This document shows positions 42,267 through 51,280 of a stretch of 52,601 bases of DNA, piece by piece. Both the position numbers and the translations under genes were made by a program. The notes under the pieces were generated by a model. That model was not told the DNA's origin and did no database searches. It was given only the letters and a program-made list of their open reading frames with translations. Source of the DNA: Burkholderia sp. S171. GTDB lineage: Bacteria; Pseudomonadota; Gammaproteobacteria; Burkholderiales; Burkholderiaceae. The stretch's first letter is position 1, and the number at the start of each line of letters is the position of its first letter. The stretch lies in the NCBI RefSeq assembly GCF_009766085.1, contig NZ_LMUF01000071.1:762-53362 (forward strand), written 5' to 3'.

Positions 42267-43295
42267 ATGAACTCAAATCTCGCCGCATTACTTGCTGTTG
42301 CCTTTCCGGAATCGGATGTAACCGGGTTAGTGCGATTGATGAACTTGCCGTCCGTGTTGGCCGATGCCACACCCGCCACGCCGGGCATGGTCAGCCGTGC
42401 CGAACTGGCGCAGGCGATGAACATGGCGCTGTTCGTCGGCCTGCTCAAACGCGTGCCAACAGGCCGCGCTTATACCGACGACCTTCAGCACACGCAAACC
42501 CGCGTTCAGTTCGACCACGGCGCGTTGCGCACCGTGCGCTGGGCTGAATCCGGCGCGTTGCCGCCGGGCGAAGCCGCGTTCACGCGCATTCTGAAGCCGC
42601 TGGGTTTTGTGCTGAACGGCACGTACCCGCTCGATCGCATCAAGATGACGGGGCGTTCGTACATGCACGCCGATGCTCCCGATGAAATCGCGCAGTATTT
42701 CGTCAGCGAGTTGCATCCCGAGCGCTTCAGCCCCGAGTTCCAGCAAGCGGTAACGAATGTGATAGGCGAGAGTGTCGATCCGCTGACGCCGCAAGCGGTC
42801 GCGTCGCTGGCCGAGCTGGAGCGCGACCGTTCGTTGCCGCTGGCTATTGCCCTCGACCTGCTGCCCGTGCTGGTGCGCTGCTTTGAGCGCCAGCACCCGG
42901 AGCCGCGCCTGACCGACTATGAAACGCTGCGCGCCGAGTCGGCGGAAATGGCGTGGATCGCGACCGAAGGCAACGCGTTTAATCACGCGACGGACCGAGT
43001 GGACGATGTCTTCGCCGTCGCCGATGCCCAGCGCGCGCTCGGCCGTCCGATCAAGGATAGCGTTGAAATTTCGAAGACGGGCCGGGTGCGCCAGACAGCG
43101 TTTCGGGCCGATCCCGTGCGTCGGGTGTTCATCGGCGTGGACGGTGCGCGGATCGAGCGCGATGTGCCCGGTTCCTTCTACGAGTTCATCAGCCGCGACG
43201 TGTTCATGGACGACGCCACGGGCCGCAGCAAGCTCGATCTCGGTTTCGATGCCGGCAACGCCACGGGCATCTTCAAGATGACGGCGGCCGCGTGA
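42267..43295 (+). CDS. DUF1338 protein, 2-oxoadipate dioxygenase/decarboxylase-like
   Basis: A 342-aa Fe(II)-dependent enzyme of the DUF1338 family, whose characterised member HglS converts 2-oxoadipate to D-2-hydroxyglutarate and CO2 in lysine breakdown. The metal and substrate residues appear conserved: His84 and Arg88 in FDHGALRTV (family pattern HxxxR), a histidine in NAFNHATDR, and a glutamate in PGSFYEFISRD. It is about 120 residues shorter than P. putida HglS and belongs to the short subgroup. I chose the ATG at 42267; the frame opens at 42186. Its stop overlaps the aminotransferase GTG by 4 bp, matching consecutive pathway steps. Confidence 0.82.
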   Translation: MNSNLAALLAVAFPESDVTGLVRLMNLPSVLADATPATPGMVSRAELAQAMNMALFVGLLKRVPTGRAYTDDLQHTQTRVQFDHGALRTVRWAESGALPPGEAAFTRILKPLGFVLNGTYPLDRIKMTGRSYMHADAPDEIAQYFVSELHPERFSPEFQQAVTNVIGESVDPLTPQAVASLAELERDRSLPLAIALDLLPVLVRCFERQHPEPRLTDYETLRAESAEMAWIATEGNAFNHATDRVDDVFAVADAQRALGRPIKDSVEISKTGRVRQTAFRADPVRRVFIGVDGARIERDVPGSFYEFISRDVFMDDATGRSKLDLGFDAGNATGIFKMTAAA

Positions 43296-44533
43296 GTTCC
43301 TCCGCCGAATCTGCTAACCCCGCCTCCGATCTGTACGAGTTTACGGAGCCCTTCAAGGCGCCGCAAGGCTCGGCGATCCGTGAGCTTTTCAAGTATCTCA
43401 GCCGGCCCGGGATGATCTCGTTCGCGGGCGGATATCCGTCGAAGGATCTCTTTGACCGTGCGGGTATCGGCCAGGCGATGGAGGCCGCTTACTCGTCCGA
43501 TCCGATCGCGTGCCTGCAATACGGCGATACGGCCGGCTCGCCCGCATTGCGTCGCGCGATCCTGCGCTTGATGAGTGACCGCGGCGTGACGCGCGATGTG
43601 GACGACGTGATCGTGACCACGGGCTCGCAGCAAGGTCTCGACCTGCTGATCAAGAACCTGGTCGCGCCGGGCGATGCGGTGCTGATCGAAGAGCCGGCCT
43701 ATCCGGCAGCAATTCAGGCGCTGCGGCTCGCGGGCGCAAGGCTGATTCCGGTGCGCACTGACGCGCAAGGTATCGATGTGGATGCGCTCACCGAGCAACT
43801 CGAAGCGCTCGATCCGGCTACGCGGCCGAAGCTGCTCTACACGGTGCCGACCTTCGCGAACCCGACTGGCGCAACCTTGCCGGCGGCGCGTCGCGAAGCG
43901 CTTGCTCGGCTCGCGATGCGGTTCCGTTTCGTGCTGGTCGAAGATGATCCGTATGGCGAGCTGCGTTTCTCAGGTCAGCCGGTGAAACCCATTACCGCGC
44001 TCGCCGATGCCATCCCGGGCGCGAGCGACTGGGTCGTGTATTTCGGCAGCCTCTCTAAGATCGTGGCGCCGGGCTTGCGCATCGGCTGGTCGATTGCGCC
44101 GCCTGCCATCACACGCCGCATGCTCGTGGCGAAACAAACGAGCGATCTCTGCACGTCGCCGCTCGCGCAGGAAACGGCGCGCCACTACCTGGAGCGCGGG
44201 CGCTTGGCTGACCATGTGCAGACCATCGCGCTGGCTTATCGCAAGCGTTGCGAGGCGTTGTGCAGCGCATTGCGCCAGTTTGTGCCCGACGAGATCGAGT
44301 ACGTGATGCCCGAAGGCGGCATGTTTGTCTGGGCGCGATTGAAGGGCGGCCGCCATTCCGCCGATTTGCTCAAGCGCGCGATCGAGCAGAACGTGATCTA
44401 TGTGCCGGGACCGGCGTTTTACGCGCGCGATCCGGACGAATCGAGCATGCGTCTTTCTTTCGCCGCGGCGCCGGGCGAGGCCGAAGTATTCGAAGGCGTG
44501 CGGCGGCTCAAGCTCGCTCTGGCGAGCCGATAG
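43292..44533 (+). CDS. PLP-dependent aminotransferase, 2-aminoadipate type
   Basis: A 413-aa class I/II aminotransferase. The N-terminal motif MISFAGGYPSKDLF, the cofactor contact GSQQGLDLL, the DPYGELRFSG block and the PLP lysine in YFGSLSKIVAPGLRIGW are all present. This set is typical of the LysN/AADAT-like and MocR-related group that transaminates 2-aminoadipate. Translation begins at a GTG overlapping the preceding stop (GTGA). Given its neighbours, it should convert 2-aminoadipate to 2-oxoadipate, the substrate of the gene just upstream. The specificity itself is inference. Confidence 0.88.
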   Translation: MSSSAESANPASDLYEFTEPFKAPQGSAIRELFKYLSRPGMISFAGGYPSKDLFDRAGIGQAMEAAYSSDPIACLQYGDTAGSPALRRAILRLMSDRGVTRDVDDVIVTTGSQQGLDLLIKNLVAPGDAVLIEEPAYPAAIQALRLAGARLIPVRTDAQGIDVDALTEQLEALDPATRPKLLYTVPTFANPTGATLPAARREALARLAMRFRFVLVEDDPYGELRFSGQPVKPITALADAIPGASDWVVYFGSLSKIVAPGLRIGWSIAPPAITRRMLVAKQTSDLCTSPLAQETARHYLERGRLADHVQTIALAYRKRCEALCSALRQFVPDEIEYVMPEGGMFVWARLKGGRHSADLLKRAIEQNVIYVPGPAFYARDPDESSMRLSFAAAPGEAEVFEGVRRLKLALASR

Positions 44534-44834
44534 ATTCACGTGCAGATCACGAGCAAGCCGCTGGATGGCTCCCCCAAGGCTCGCCAGATCCAGCGAAACG
44601 CGTTCTAATCGCATAACCTGAACGCAGATGGACGCCCGGCTAGGTGCAGTTGGTTCCTGCAACGCACCAAGTCGTGCCGATTAATCAATTGCAGCGGTTT
44701 TTTTAAGCCCTGAAACTCTGCTCCGACGAATGCATGTATTTTCGCGCCGGAGCGGGTTTCAGAGCGGCGCTAACGGACCGTGGCCTTGGGCCGCGCCGCA
44801 GCGCCCGGCAGCCACCCGACATAGAGAGGAAGTG
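44534..44834. other. 301-bp gap between aminotransferase and dehydrogenase genes
   Basis: No gene is supported. A hairpin at 44643-44668 pairs GGTGC-A-GTTG with CAACGCACC (nine pairs, one bulged A, 7-base loop) and may end or attenuate the upstream transcript. It is followed by the palindrome GATTAATC (44679-44686) and a run of T (44697-44703), a plausible site for a regulator or a new promoter for the dehydrogenase gene. Confidence 0.45.
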
Positions 44835-46349
44835 ATGAAACTGAACGATATTCTTGGCGCACTCGGTGTAGACCTCGGCCAGTGGAAGGGCGACGCCCTC
44901 ACGGCGCGTTCGCCGCTCGACGGTGCGACGCTGGCCGGATTGGCAGTAGATACCCCCGCCGATGCCGCCCGCAAGATCGACGCTGCTCACGCCGCTTTCC
45001 TCAAATGGCGTACGGTGCCCGCGCCGCAACGCGGCGAGCTCGTGCGCGTTTTCGGTAATGTGCTGCGCGAACACAAGGCCGCGCTTGGCAGCCTCGTCAC
45101 GCTGGAAGCCGGCAAGGTCACGTCCGAAGGCCTGGGCGAAGTGCAGGAAATGATCGACATCTGCGACTTCGCCGTTGGCCTGTCGCGCCAGCTCTACGGT
45201 CTGACGATCGCCTCGGAGCGTCCGGGTCACCGGATGATGGAAACGTGGCATCCGCTGGGTGTGGTGGGTGTGATCTCGGCGTTCAACTTCCCGGTCGCGG
45301 TGTGGTCGTGGAATGCGGCGCTGGCATTTGTCTGCGGTGACGCCGTGGTCTGGAAGCCATCGGAGAAAACGCCGTTGACAGCTATCGCCTGTCACTCGTT
45401 GTTCGAAAAGGCTTTGCGTGAGTTCGATAAAACCCATCCGGGCTTAGCACCTGAAGGCCTGAGCCAGTTGCTGCTCGGCGCACGCGATGTCGGCCAGGTG
45501 CTGACCGAGTCGCCGAAGGTGCCGCTGGTCAGCGCGACCGGCAGCGTGCGCATGGGGATTGAAGTGGCGCAAGTGCTGGCGAAGCGGCTGGGTCGCAGCA
45601 TCCTCGAACTGGGTGGCAACAATGCAATGATCGTCGCGCCCAGCGCTGACCTCGATCTGGTCGTGCGCGGCGTGACCTTCTCGGCAGTCGGTACGGCGGG
45701 TCAGCGTTGCACGACGCTGCGTCGCCTGATCGTGCATACCAGCGTGGTCGACCAGTTGCTGCCGCGTCTGGAAAAAGCGTTTGGATCGGTGAAAGTGGGC
45801 AGTCCGGTTGAGTCGGATACGCTTGTCGGTCCGTTGATCGACCGTGCTGCGTTCGACGGTATGCAGAAGGCATTGGGCGATGCGCGCGAGCAAGGTGGCA
45901 ATGTGAAGGGCGGCGAGCGTGTCGATGTAGGCGGCCACGCCGATGCTTACTACGTGCGTCCGGCATTCGTACGGATGCCTGAACAAACGGCTGTGGTCGA
46001 ACGCGAGACCTTCGCGCCGATCCTCTACGTAATGACCTACAACGACTTCGCTGAAGCGCTGGAACTGCAAAACGGCGTGCCGCAAGGTTTGTCGTCGGCG
46101 ATCTTCACGAACGACATTCGCGAAGCCGAGCAGTTCATGTCGGCGGCGGGCAGCGATTGCGGCATTGTGAACGTGAACATCGGCACGAGCGGCGCTGAGA
46201 TTGGCGGCGCGTTCGGCGGTGAAAAAGAAACCGGCGGCGGTCGTGAATCGGGTTCCGATGCGTGGAAAGGCTATATGCGCCGCGCGACCAACACGATCAA
46301 CTACAGCCGTGAGTTGCCGCTTGCACAAGGCGTGAAGTTCGACGTTTGA
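44835..46349 (+). CDS. amaB: Alpha-aminoadipate semialdehyde (piperideine-6-carboxylate) dehydrogenase, antiquitin type
   Basis: A 504-aa NAD-dependent aldehyde dehydrogenase. The catalytic cysteine is in GTAGQRCTTLRRL and the active Glu in ILELGGNNAM. The C-terminal GAFGGEKETGGGRESGSDAW is specific to the ALDH7/antiquitin subfamily, which oxidises aminoadipate semialdehyde in lysine and pipecolate breakdown. Normal length. The ATG at 44835 follows GAGAGGAAG, whereas the frame's first start (44730) has no such site. It supplies 2-aminoadipate to the aminotransferase upstream. Confidence 0.92.
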   Translation: MKLNDILGALGVDLGQWKGDALTARSPLDGATLAGLAVDTPADAARKIDAAHAAFLKWRTVPAPQRGELVRVFGNVLREHKAALGSLVTLEAGKVTSEGLGEVQEMIDICDFAVGLSRQLYGLTIASERPGHRMMETWHPLGVVGVISAFNFPVAVWSWNAALAFVCGDAVVWKPSEKTPLTAIACHSLFEKALREFDKTHPGLAPEGLSQLLLGARDVGQVLTESPKVPLVSATGSVRMGIEVAQVLAKRLGRSILELGGNNAMIVAPSADLDLVVRGVTFSAVGTAGQRCTTLRRLIVHTSVVDQLLPRLEKAFGSVKVGSPVESDTLVGPLIDRAAFDGMQKALGDAREQGGNVKGGERVDVGGHADAYYVRPAFVRMPEQTAVVERETFAPILYVMTYNDFAEALELQNGVPQGLSSAIFTNDIREAEQFMSAAGSDCGIVNVNIGTSGAEIGGAFGGEKETGGGRESGSDAWKGYMRRATNTINYSRELPLAQGVKFDV

Positions 46350-46518
46350 TTTAATTGAAGCAGAAGCAAAAACGATATTAAACCTGGCGTCCCACCCCGA
46401 CGCCGACTTCTTTCATCCGCTTGGGTGCACGACAACCGCGTCGCGCCTAAGCGGACGTCAGGCTTCCGCGGTCATCCCCGGTTGTTGCGCTCGAATCTGT
46501 CTTGCCACTGTCCTATGG

Positions 46519-46546
46519 CGCGCCTCTGAATCAAGAGGTGCGTTTT
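46519..46546 (+). terminator. Rho-independent terminator before the ABC transporter genes
   Basis: CGCGCCTCT (46519-46527) pairs with AGAGGTGCG (46534-46542), nine pairs including one G-T, with a 6-base loop, followed by TTTT (46543-46546). It lies 170 bp past the dehydrogenase stop and about 100 bp before the transporter start. This implies that the transporter-dehydrogenase genes form a separate transcription unit. The rest of the 293-bp gap shows no gene. Confidence 0.7.
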
Positions 46547-46642
46547 CATCTGTTCCGCCTGTCTACGTGCTGTTTTTGCGTTGCCTTTGCGTAAATACGC
46601 CACGTCCGTTCAACTGTTTTTCGCTAGACCCTGGGGGCCACC

Positions 46643-47719
46643 GTGTCGTTTCTCGTGCTGGACAAACTGACAAAAGCCTACGGCGATCTGAACGCCGTGA
46701 GCGACGTGAGCCTCTCGGTTGAAAAAGGCGAATTCGTCTCGCTGCTGGGGCCTTCGGGTTGCGGCAAGACGACGACGCTGCAAATGATCGCTGGTTTTAT
46801 CGATGTAACGCGCGGGCGGATTTCGCTCGATGGCAAGGACATCACGCATGTGCGGCCGAACAAGCGCGGCCTGGGTGTGGTGTTCCAGAGCTACGCGCTG
46901 TTTCCGCATATGACAGTCGCGCAGAACGTCGGCTTCGGGCTCGAAATGCGCGGTGTCGGCAAGGTCGAGTGTGCGGAGCGGATTCGCGAGACGTTGGCGC
47001 TCGTGCGGCTCGATGCGCTCGCGGCGCGGTATCCGCGTGAACTGTCGGGCGGTCAGCGGCAACGGGTGGCGATTGCGCGTGCGCTGGTCATCAAGCCGCC
47101 GGTACTGCTGCTCGATGAACCCATGTCCAACCTCGACGCCAAGCTGCGCGAAGAGATGCAGTTCGAATTGCGCGGGATTCAGCGCAAGGTCGGCACGACT
47201 ACGGTAATGGTTACCCATGATCAATCCGAAGCGCTGTCCATCAGCGACCGCGTGGTCGTGATGGAAGCGGGGCGCGTGACGCAGGTCGACTCGCCGTATC
47301 GCGCGTATGAACGGCCGGAGAATCGGTTTGTGTCGCAGTTTATCGGCAAGGCGAACATGCTGGCGGGTAAGGTGACCGAGGCGCGTCACAACGAAGTCCA
47401 TGTGGATCTCGGGCATGACCTGACCGGCATTGCCTGCATTGAGGCGGGCACGGTGTGGCGCGAAGGCGATACGGTGACGTTATGCATCCGTCCGGAAAAA
47501 CTGCACTTGTGCGCGGTGGGAACGGGGCGTCTGACGGCCACTGTCACCAGCCGCTTTTTCCTGGGCAGCCAATGGCTTTATCGTGTCGATACCGCCATTG
47601 GTGAAGTGCTCGTCTGCAGCCAGAATGAAGGCACGGAGCCGGTGGCCGAAGGTGCGATGGTCGGTATCGACTGGCATCGTGACGCCGTGCGCGTGCTTCA
47701 GGAAGTGAGCCATGGCTAG
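46643..47719 (+). CDS. ABC transporter ATP-binding protein (PotA-like)
   Basis: A 358-aa ATPase. Walker A GPSGCGKTT (about residues 36-44), signature LSGGQRQRVAIARAL, Walker B VLLLDEPMSNLD, the switch histidine in MVTHDQSEAL, and a C-terminal TOBE domain (VTLCIRPEKLHLC). The architecture matches spermidine/putrescine-type importers. It starts at a GTG after CTGGGGG, and its end overlaps the first permease by 8 bp. It powers import of the compound degraded by the downstream dehydrogenase. Confidence 0.93.
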   Translation: MSFLVLDKLTKAYGDLNAVSDVSLSVEKGEFVSLLGPSGCGKTTTLQMIAGFIDVTRGRISLDGKDITHVRPNKRGLGVVFQSYALFPHMTVAQNVGFGLEMRGVGKVECAERIRETLALVRLDALAARYPRELSGGQRQRVAIARALVIKPPVLLLDEPMSNLDAKLREEMQFELRGIQRKVGTTTVMVTHDQSEALSISDRVVVMEAGRVTQVDSPYRAYERPENRFVSQFIGKANMLAGKVTEARHNEVHVDLGHDLTGIACIEAGTVWREGDTVTLCIRPEKLHLCAVGTGRLTATVTSRFFLGSQWLYRVDTAIGEVLVCSQNEGTEPVAEGAMVGIDWHRDAVRVLQEVSHG

Positions 47720-48626
47720 TACCATCGACTCTACGAGTTCCGACAATAGCGGCGGGCTGAAGAACGATCGCGCGCCGTGGCATGCATTCGTGCCGCCCTG
47801 GCTGATGAGCTTGCCTGCGTTCATCCTCTTCGCGGTCCTCGTGCTGACGCCGCTCGCGATGACCGTTGTGCTGACGTTCTATCGTTTCGATCCGGCCAGT
47901 GGTCCGATCGCGGCATTCCAGTTCAGCAACTATGTTGAAGTGCTGACAGATAGCTACTACCAGACCATTTTTGCGCGGACCTTCGGCATCGCGATCCTGA
48001 CGACCGTGCTGTGCGTCGCGATTGGTGCGCCTGAAGCTTACGTGCTGTACCGCATGCGTGATCCGTGGCGCTCGATGTTCCTGCTTGTGATCCTCGCACC
48101 GTTGCTTGTGTCAGTCGTGGTGCGCGCGTTCGGCTGGAGCATGTTGCTCAATACGGGCGGTATCGTGAATCAGTTCTTCGGCCTCTTCGGGCTGGGTCCG
48201 TACAAGCTGGAGTACACCACCTTCGCGATTGTGATCGCGCTCGTTCACGTCATGCTGCCGTTCATGGTGATCCCCGTCTGGACCTCGCTGCAGAAGCTTG
48301 ATCCGCAGGTTGAAAACGCGGCGCTCTCGCTGATGGCGTCGCCGTCAACCACGTTGAGGCGCATCGTGTTGCCGCAGATCGCACCGGGCATTTTGTCGGG
48401 CAGCTTGATGGTGTTCGGCCTGTCGGCGAGCGCGTTCGCAATTCCCGGCCTGCTCGGCGGCCGTCGCCTGAAAGTAGCGGCAACCGCTGTCTACGATGAA
48501 TTCCTCGGCTCGCTCAACTGGCCGCTCGGCGCGACCATCGCGATTTTGTTGCTGATCGCGAACCTTGTGATCATGATCACGTACTACCGGGTTCTGGAGC
48601 GTCGTTACTCCAGAAGCCTCGGTTAA
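47712..48626 (+). CDS. ABC transporter permease (PotB-like)
   Basis: A 304-aa inner-membrane permease with about six helices. The N-terminal cytoplasmic leader (MASTIDSTSSDNSGG) is longer than usual. The conserved coupling loop is ENAALSLMASPSTTLRRIVLPQIAPG, the EAA motif of the binding-protein-dependent permease superfamily. It overlaps the ATPase gene by 8 bp and is followed after 18 bp by the second permease. Confidence 0.93.
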   Translation: MASTIDSTSSDNSGGLKNDRAPWHAFVPPWLMSLPAFILFAVLVLTPLAMTVVLTFYRFDPASGPIAAFQFSNYVEVLTDSYYQTIFARTFGIAILTTVLCVAIGAPEAYVLYRMRDPWRSMFLLVILAPLLVSVVVRAFGWSMLLNTGGIVNQFFGLFGLGPYKLEYTTFAIVIALVHVMLPFMVIPVWTSLQKLDPQVENAALSLMASPSTTLRRIVLPQIAPGILSGSLMVFGLSASAFAIPGLLGGRRLKVAATAVYDEFLGSLNWPLGATIAILLLIANLVIMITYYRVLERRYSRSLG

Positions 48627-48644
48627 GCAAAGGAGACCGCTGCA

Positions 48645-49439
48645 ATGCGAAAGAACGGCCTCGTTGCCCTGAGTTTCCACACGGTCGTGATCTTGTTCGT
48701 GCTGGCGCCGCTCGTGATCATCGTGCTGGTTGCGTTCACGCCGGACCAGACGCTGACGTTGCCCACGCACGGCTTTTCATTGCGCTGGTTCCGCGCGATT
48801 CTCGACTACCCTGATTTCATCTCGGCGTTTTTCAACAGTATCAAGCTGGCGTTTGCGTCGGCTACATTGTCGCTCGCACTGGCGTTGCCGGCGGCGCTTG
48901 CTATCGGCCGTGAACGTTTTCCGGGGCGCGAATTTCTCAATGGCCTGTTCCTCTCGCCGCTGGTGATTCCAAGTCTCGTGCTCGGCATTGCGTTCCTGCG
49001 CTTCTTCGCGATGATCGGCGCAACCGGCTCGTTCATCTGGCTCGTCGCAGCGCACATGATCATCATCACGCCGTTCGTGATGCGGCTGGTGCTGGCATCG
49101 GTGAGCGGCATGGATCGCAGCATCGAACATGCGGCGCAGTCATTGGGCGCGGATCGATGGACGGCGTTTCGCCGCATCACGCTGCCGATGATCCTGCCCG
49201 GCATCACGGGTGGCTGGCTGCTTGCGTTCATCAACAGCTTCGATGAGCTAACCATGTCGATTTTCGTGACTTCGCCGCAGACCATTACGTTGCCGGTGCG
49301 CATGTATATGTACGCGACGGAATCGATCGACCCGATGATGGCGTCCGTATCCGCGCTCGTGATCTTCATTACGGCCGGGGCGATGATCGTGCTCGACCGC
49401 GTGTATGGACTGAACCGGATCCTGATCGGTTCGCATTGA
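48645..49439 (+). CDS. ABC transporter permease (PotC-like)
   Basis: A 264-aa permease with about six helices and the EAA loop EHAAQSLGADRWTAFRRITLPMILPG. The ribosome-binding site AAAGGAG is strong. With the previous two genes it makes a complete inner-membrane importer of the polyamine/opine class. No periplasmic binding protein follows or precedes within the block, so that component must be encoded outside the window or supplied in trans. Confidence 0.93.
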   Translation: MRKNGLVALSFHTVVILFVLAPLVIIVLVAFTPDQTLTLPTHGFSLRWFRAILDYPDFISAFFNSIKLAFASATLSLALALPAALAIGRERFPGREFLNGLFLSPLVIPSLVLGIAFLRFFAMIGATGSFIWLVAAHMIIITPFVMRLVLASVSGMDRSIEHAAQSLGADRWTAFRRITLPMILPGITGGWLLAFINSFDELTMSIFVTSPQTITLPVRMYMYATESIDPMMASVSALVIFITAGAMIVLDRVYGLNRILIGSH

Positions 49440-49472
49440 TTCGCTTGGGCGCCCACGACTTCACTCTACGCG

Positions 49473-49826
49473 ATGACAAATATTCCCAGCGCACCATCCA
49501 CCGTCCAGCCGCACAGCGTGGCCGATGCCGCGCCGCAATTCGTGCGTCTTACGGAATCGCATCGCAAGCCGGTTACGCTGACGCTGGACGGCGTGGCGAT
49601 CACGGCCCTGACCGGCGATACGGTGTTGAGCGCCATCCTGCTGCACACACGGCGCGTGCGTGACACCGAGTTCAGCGGTGAACCTCGCGCGGGTTTCTGT
49701 CTGATGGGCGCATGTCAGGATTGCTGGGTACAACTGGAAGAGGGCACACGGATTCGGGCGTGTTCGACCTTCGTCAAGGACGGCATGCACGTCCTCACCC
49801 GGCCTGCGGGAGTGATCGGAGCGTGA
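49473..49826 (+). CDS. Small [2Fe-2S] subunit of a heterotrimeric FAD dehydrogenase (HcnA-like)
   Basis: A 117-aa ferredoxin-like protein of the Fer2_4 type. The cluster ligands are GFCLMGACQDC with a downstream RACST cysteine, giving four cysteines in the right spacing. Such subunits accompany two FAD subunits in hydrogen-cyanide synthase, opine oxidases and hydroxyproline dehydrogenases. Here it is followed, with overlaps, by both partners in the HcnA-B-C order. Its stop overlaps the next GTG start (GTGA). Confidence 0.9.
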   Translation: MTNIPSAPSTVQPHSVADAAPQFVRLTESHRKPVTLTLDGVAITALTGDTVLSAILLHTRRVRDTEFSGEPRAGFCLMGACQDCWVQLEEGTRIRACSTFVKDGMHVLTRPAGVIGA

Positions 49827-51280
49827 GCGCGGCTATCGATAAAAACAGCATGCATCGGGTCGTCATTGTTGGCGCGGGGCCGGCCGGTGTGCGTGCGGCT
49901 GAGACCCTGGTGGCGGCAGGCATTGTGCCGGTCATGATCGACGAAGCGGCGCGCGCTGGTGGCCAGATCTATCGCCAGCCGCCGGCGGATGCGGGTTTTG
50001 CCCGCAGCAAACGCACGCTGTATGGCATGGAAGCTGGCAAGGCCGACGCGGTGCACTCAACCATGGCTGGGCTACTTTCGACACTCGACTATCGGCCTGA
50101 CACGCTGGTGTGGGGATGCGGCGCCGCACGGCTCGATACCTTGCACGCCGGACGGCAACGCACAGTGCCTTACTCGCACTTGCTGATTGCGACCGGCGCG
50201 ACGGATCGCGTGCTGCCGTTTCCGGGCTGGACGCTGCCAGGCGTCTACACCCTCGGCGCGGCGCAGATTGCGCTGAAATCGCAGGGCTGCGCGATTGGAC
50301 GTCGCGTGGTATTCGCGGGAACGGGGCCATTGCTTTACCTCGTGGCGTATCAATACGCGAAGGCGGGCGCGCAGGTGGAAGCAGTGCTCGATACCAATCC
50401 GTTCTCGCGTCAGTTCGCCGCGACGCCGCGTTTGTTGCGTCAGCCGTCCACCTTTGCGAAGGGGCTGTATTACGTTGGCTGGCTGGCGGCGCATGGGGTT
50501 CGTATCGAACGTGGCGTAACGCTAGTGCGCGCAACGGGCGATAAAGCCGTGCAGGCCATGACTTATCGCCGTGGCGAGCAAGAGCTGACCATTCCCTGCG
50601 ATGCCGTCGGCTTCGGATACGGCCTGCGTTCCGAAACGCAATTGGCTGACCTCGCAGGTTGCCGTTTTCGCTTCGATCCACTCAATCGCGCGTGGCTGCC
50701 GGAGCGCGATTCAGCTGGTCGCACTTCGGTGCCGGGCGTTTATCTCGCGGGCGATGGCGCGGGTATCGCGGGTGCGGATGCTGCGGAACTGGCTGGCCGT
50801 CGGGCGGCGCTTGCGATGCTGGAAGACCTTGGATATCGAGCCGGGAACGCTGACGCTCAGGCTCAGGCTGCGAAGCTGGACCGGCAACTGGCGAACATCG
50901 CCGAATTTCGTATCGGGCTGGAACAGGCGTTTGCGCCGCCCTCCGATTGCGCGTCGCAGTGGCCGGACGACATGACGGTGTGCCGCTGCGAAGAGATCGA
51001 TGCCGGCACGCTGCGCCGTTGTATTCGCGCTGGCGAGGCGAGCGAGATCAATCGGCTGAAGGCGCTTACGCGCGTGGGCATGGGTCGTTGCCAAGGGCGC
51101 ATGTGTAGCGCGGCGGCGGCGGAATTGCTGAGCGCGGAAACGGGCAAACCCATCGCGGAGGTCGGACGTTTGCGTGGACAGGCGCCGATCAAACCCGTGC
51201 CTTTATCGATAGCGATGATGGACGAAGCCTCGCAAGCCGATCATCTGGCCGCTATTCCGGAGCACGCACGCGATGACTGA
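49823..51280 (+). CDS. FAD/NAD(P)-binding dehydrogenase subunit with C-terminal BFD-like cluster domain (HcnB-like)
   Basis: A 485-aa protein. The FAD motif VVIVGAGPAGVRAAETL is at about residues 11-27, with a second dinucleotide site GRRVVFAGTGPLLYL. The C-terminal domain has TVCRCEEIDAGTLRRCIRAG and then GRCQGRMC, a BFD-like [2Fe-2S] site with four cysteines. This architecture is the alpha subunit of HcnABC/opine oxidase-type enzymes. I chose the GTG at 49823, which overlaps the upstream stop; an ATG at 49850 is possible. The next gene overlaps its end by 8 bp. Confidence 0.9.
   Translation: MSAAIDKNSMHRVVIVGAGPAGVRAAETLVAAGIVPVMIDEAARAGGQIYRQPPADAGFARSKRTLYGMEAGKADAVHSTMAGLLSTLDYRPDTLVWGCGAARLDTLHAGRQRTVPYSHLLIATGATDRVLPFPGWTLPGVYTLGAAQIALKSQGCAIGRRVVFAGTGPLLYLVAYQYAKAGAQVEAVLDTNPFSRQFAATPRLLRQPSTFAKGLYYVGWLAAHGVRIERGVTLVRATGDKAVQAMTYRRGEQELTIPCDAVGFGYGLRSETQLADLAGCRFRFDPLNRAWLPERDSAGRTSVPGVYLAGDGAGIAGADAAELAGRRAALAMLEDLGYRAGNADAQAQAAKLDRQLANIAEFRIGLEQAFAPPSDCASQWPDDMTVCRCEEIDAGTLRRCIRAGEASEINRLKALTRVGMGRCQGRMCSAAAAELLSAETGKPIAEVGRLRGQAPIKPVPLSIAMMDEASQADHLAAIPEHARDD

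Noticed and set aside
48345..49456. Minus-strand frames opposite the permease genes
   Set aside because: Arg/His/Gln-rich translations typical of the reverse of membrane-protein genes in GC-rich DNA.
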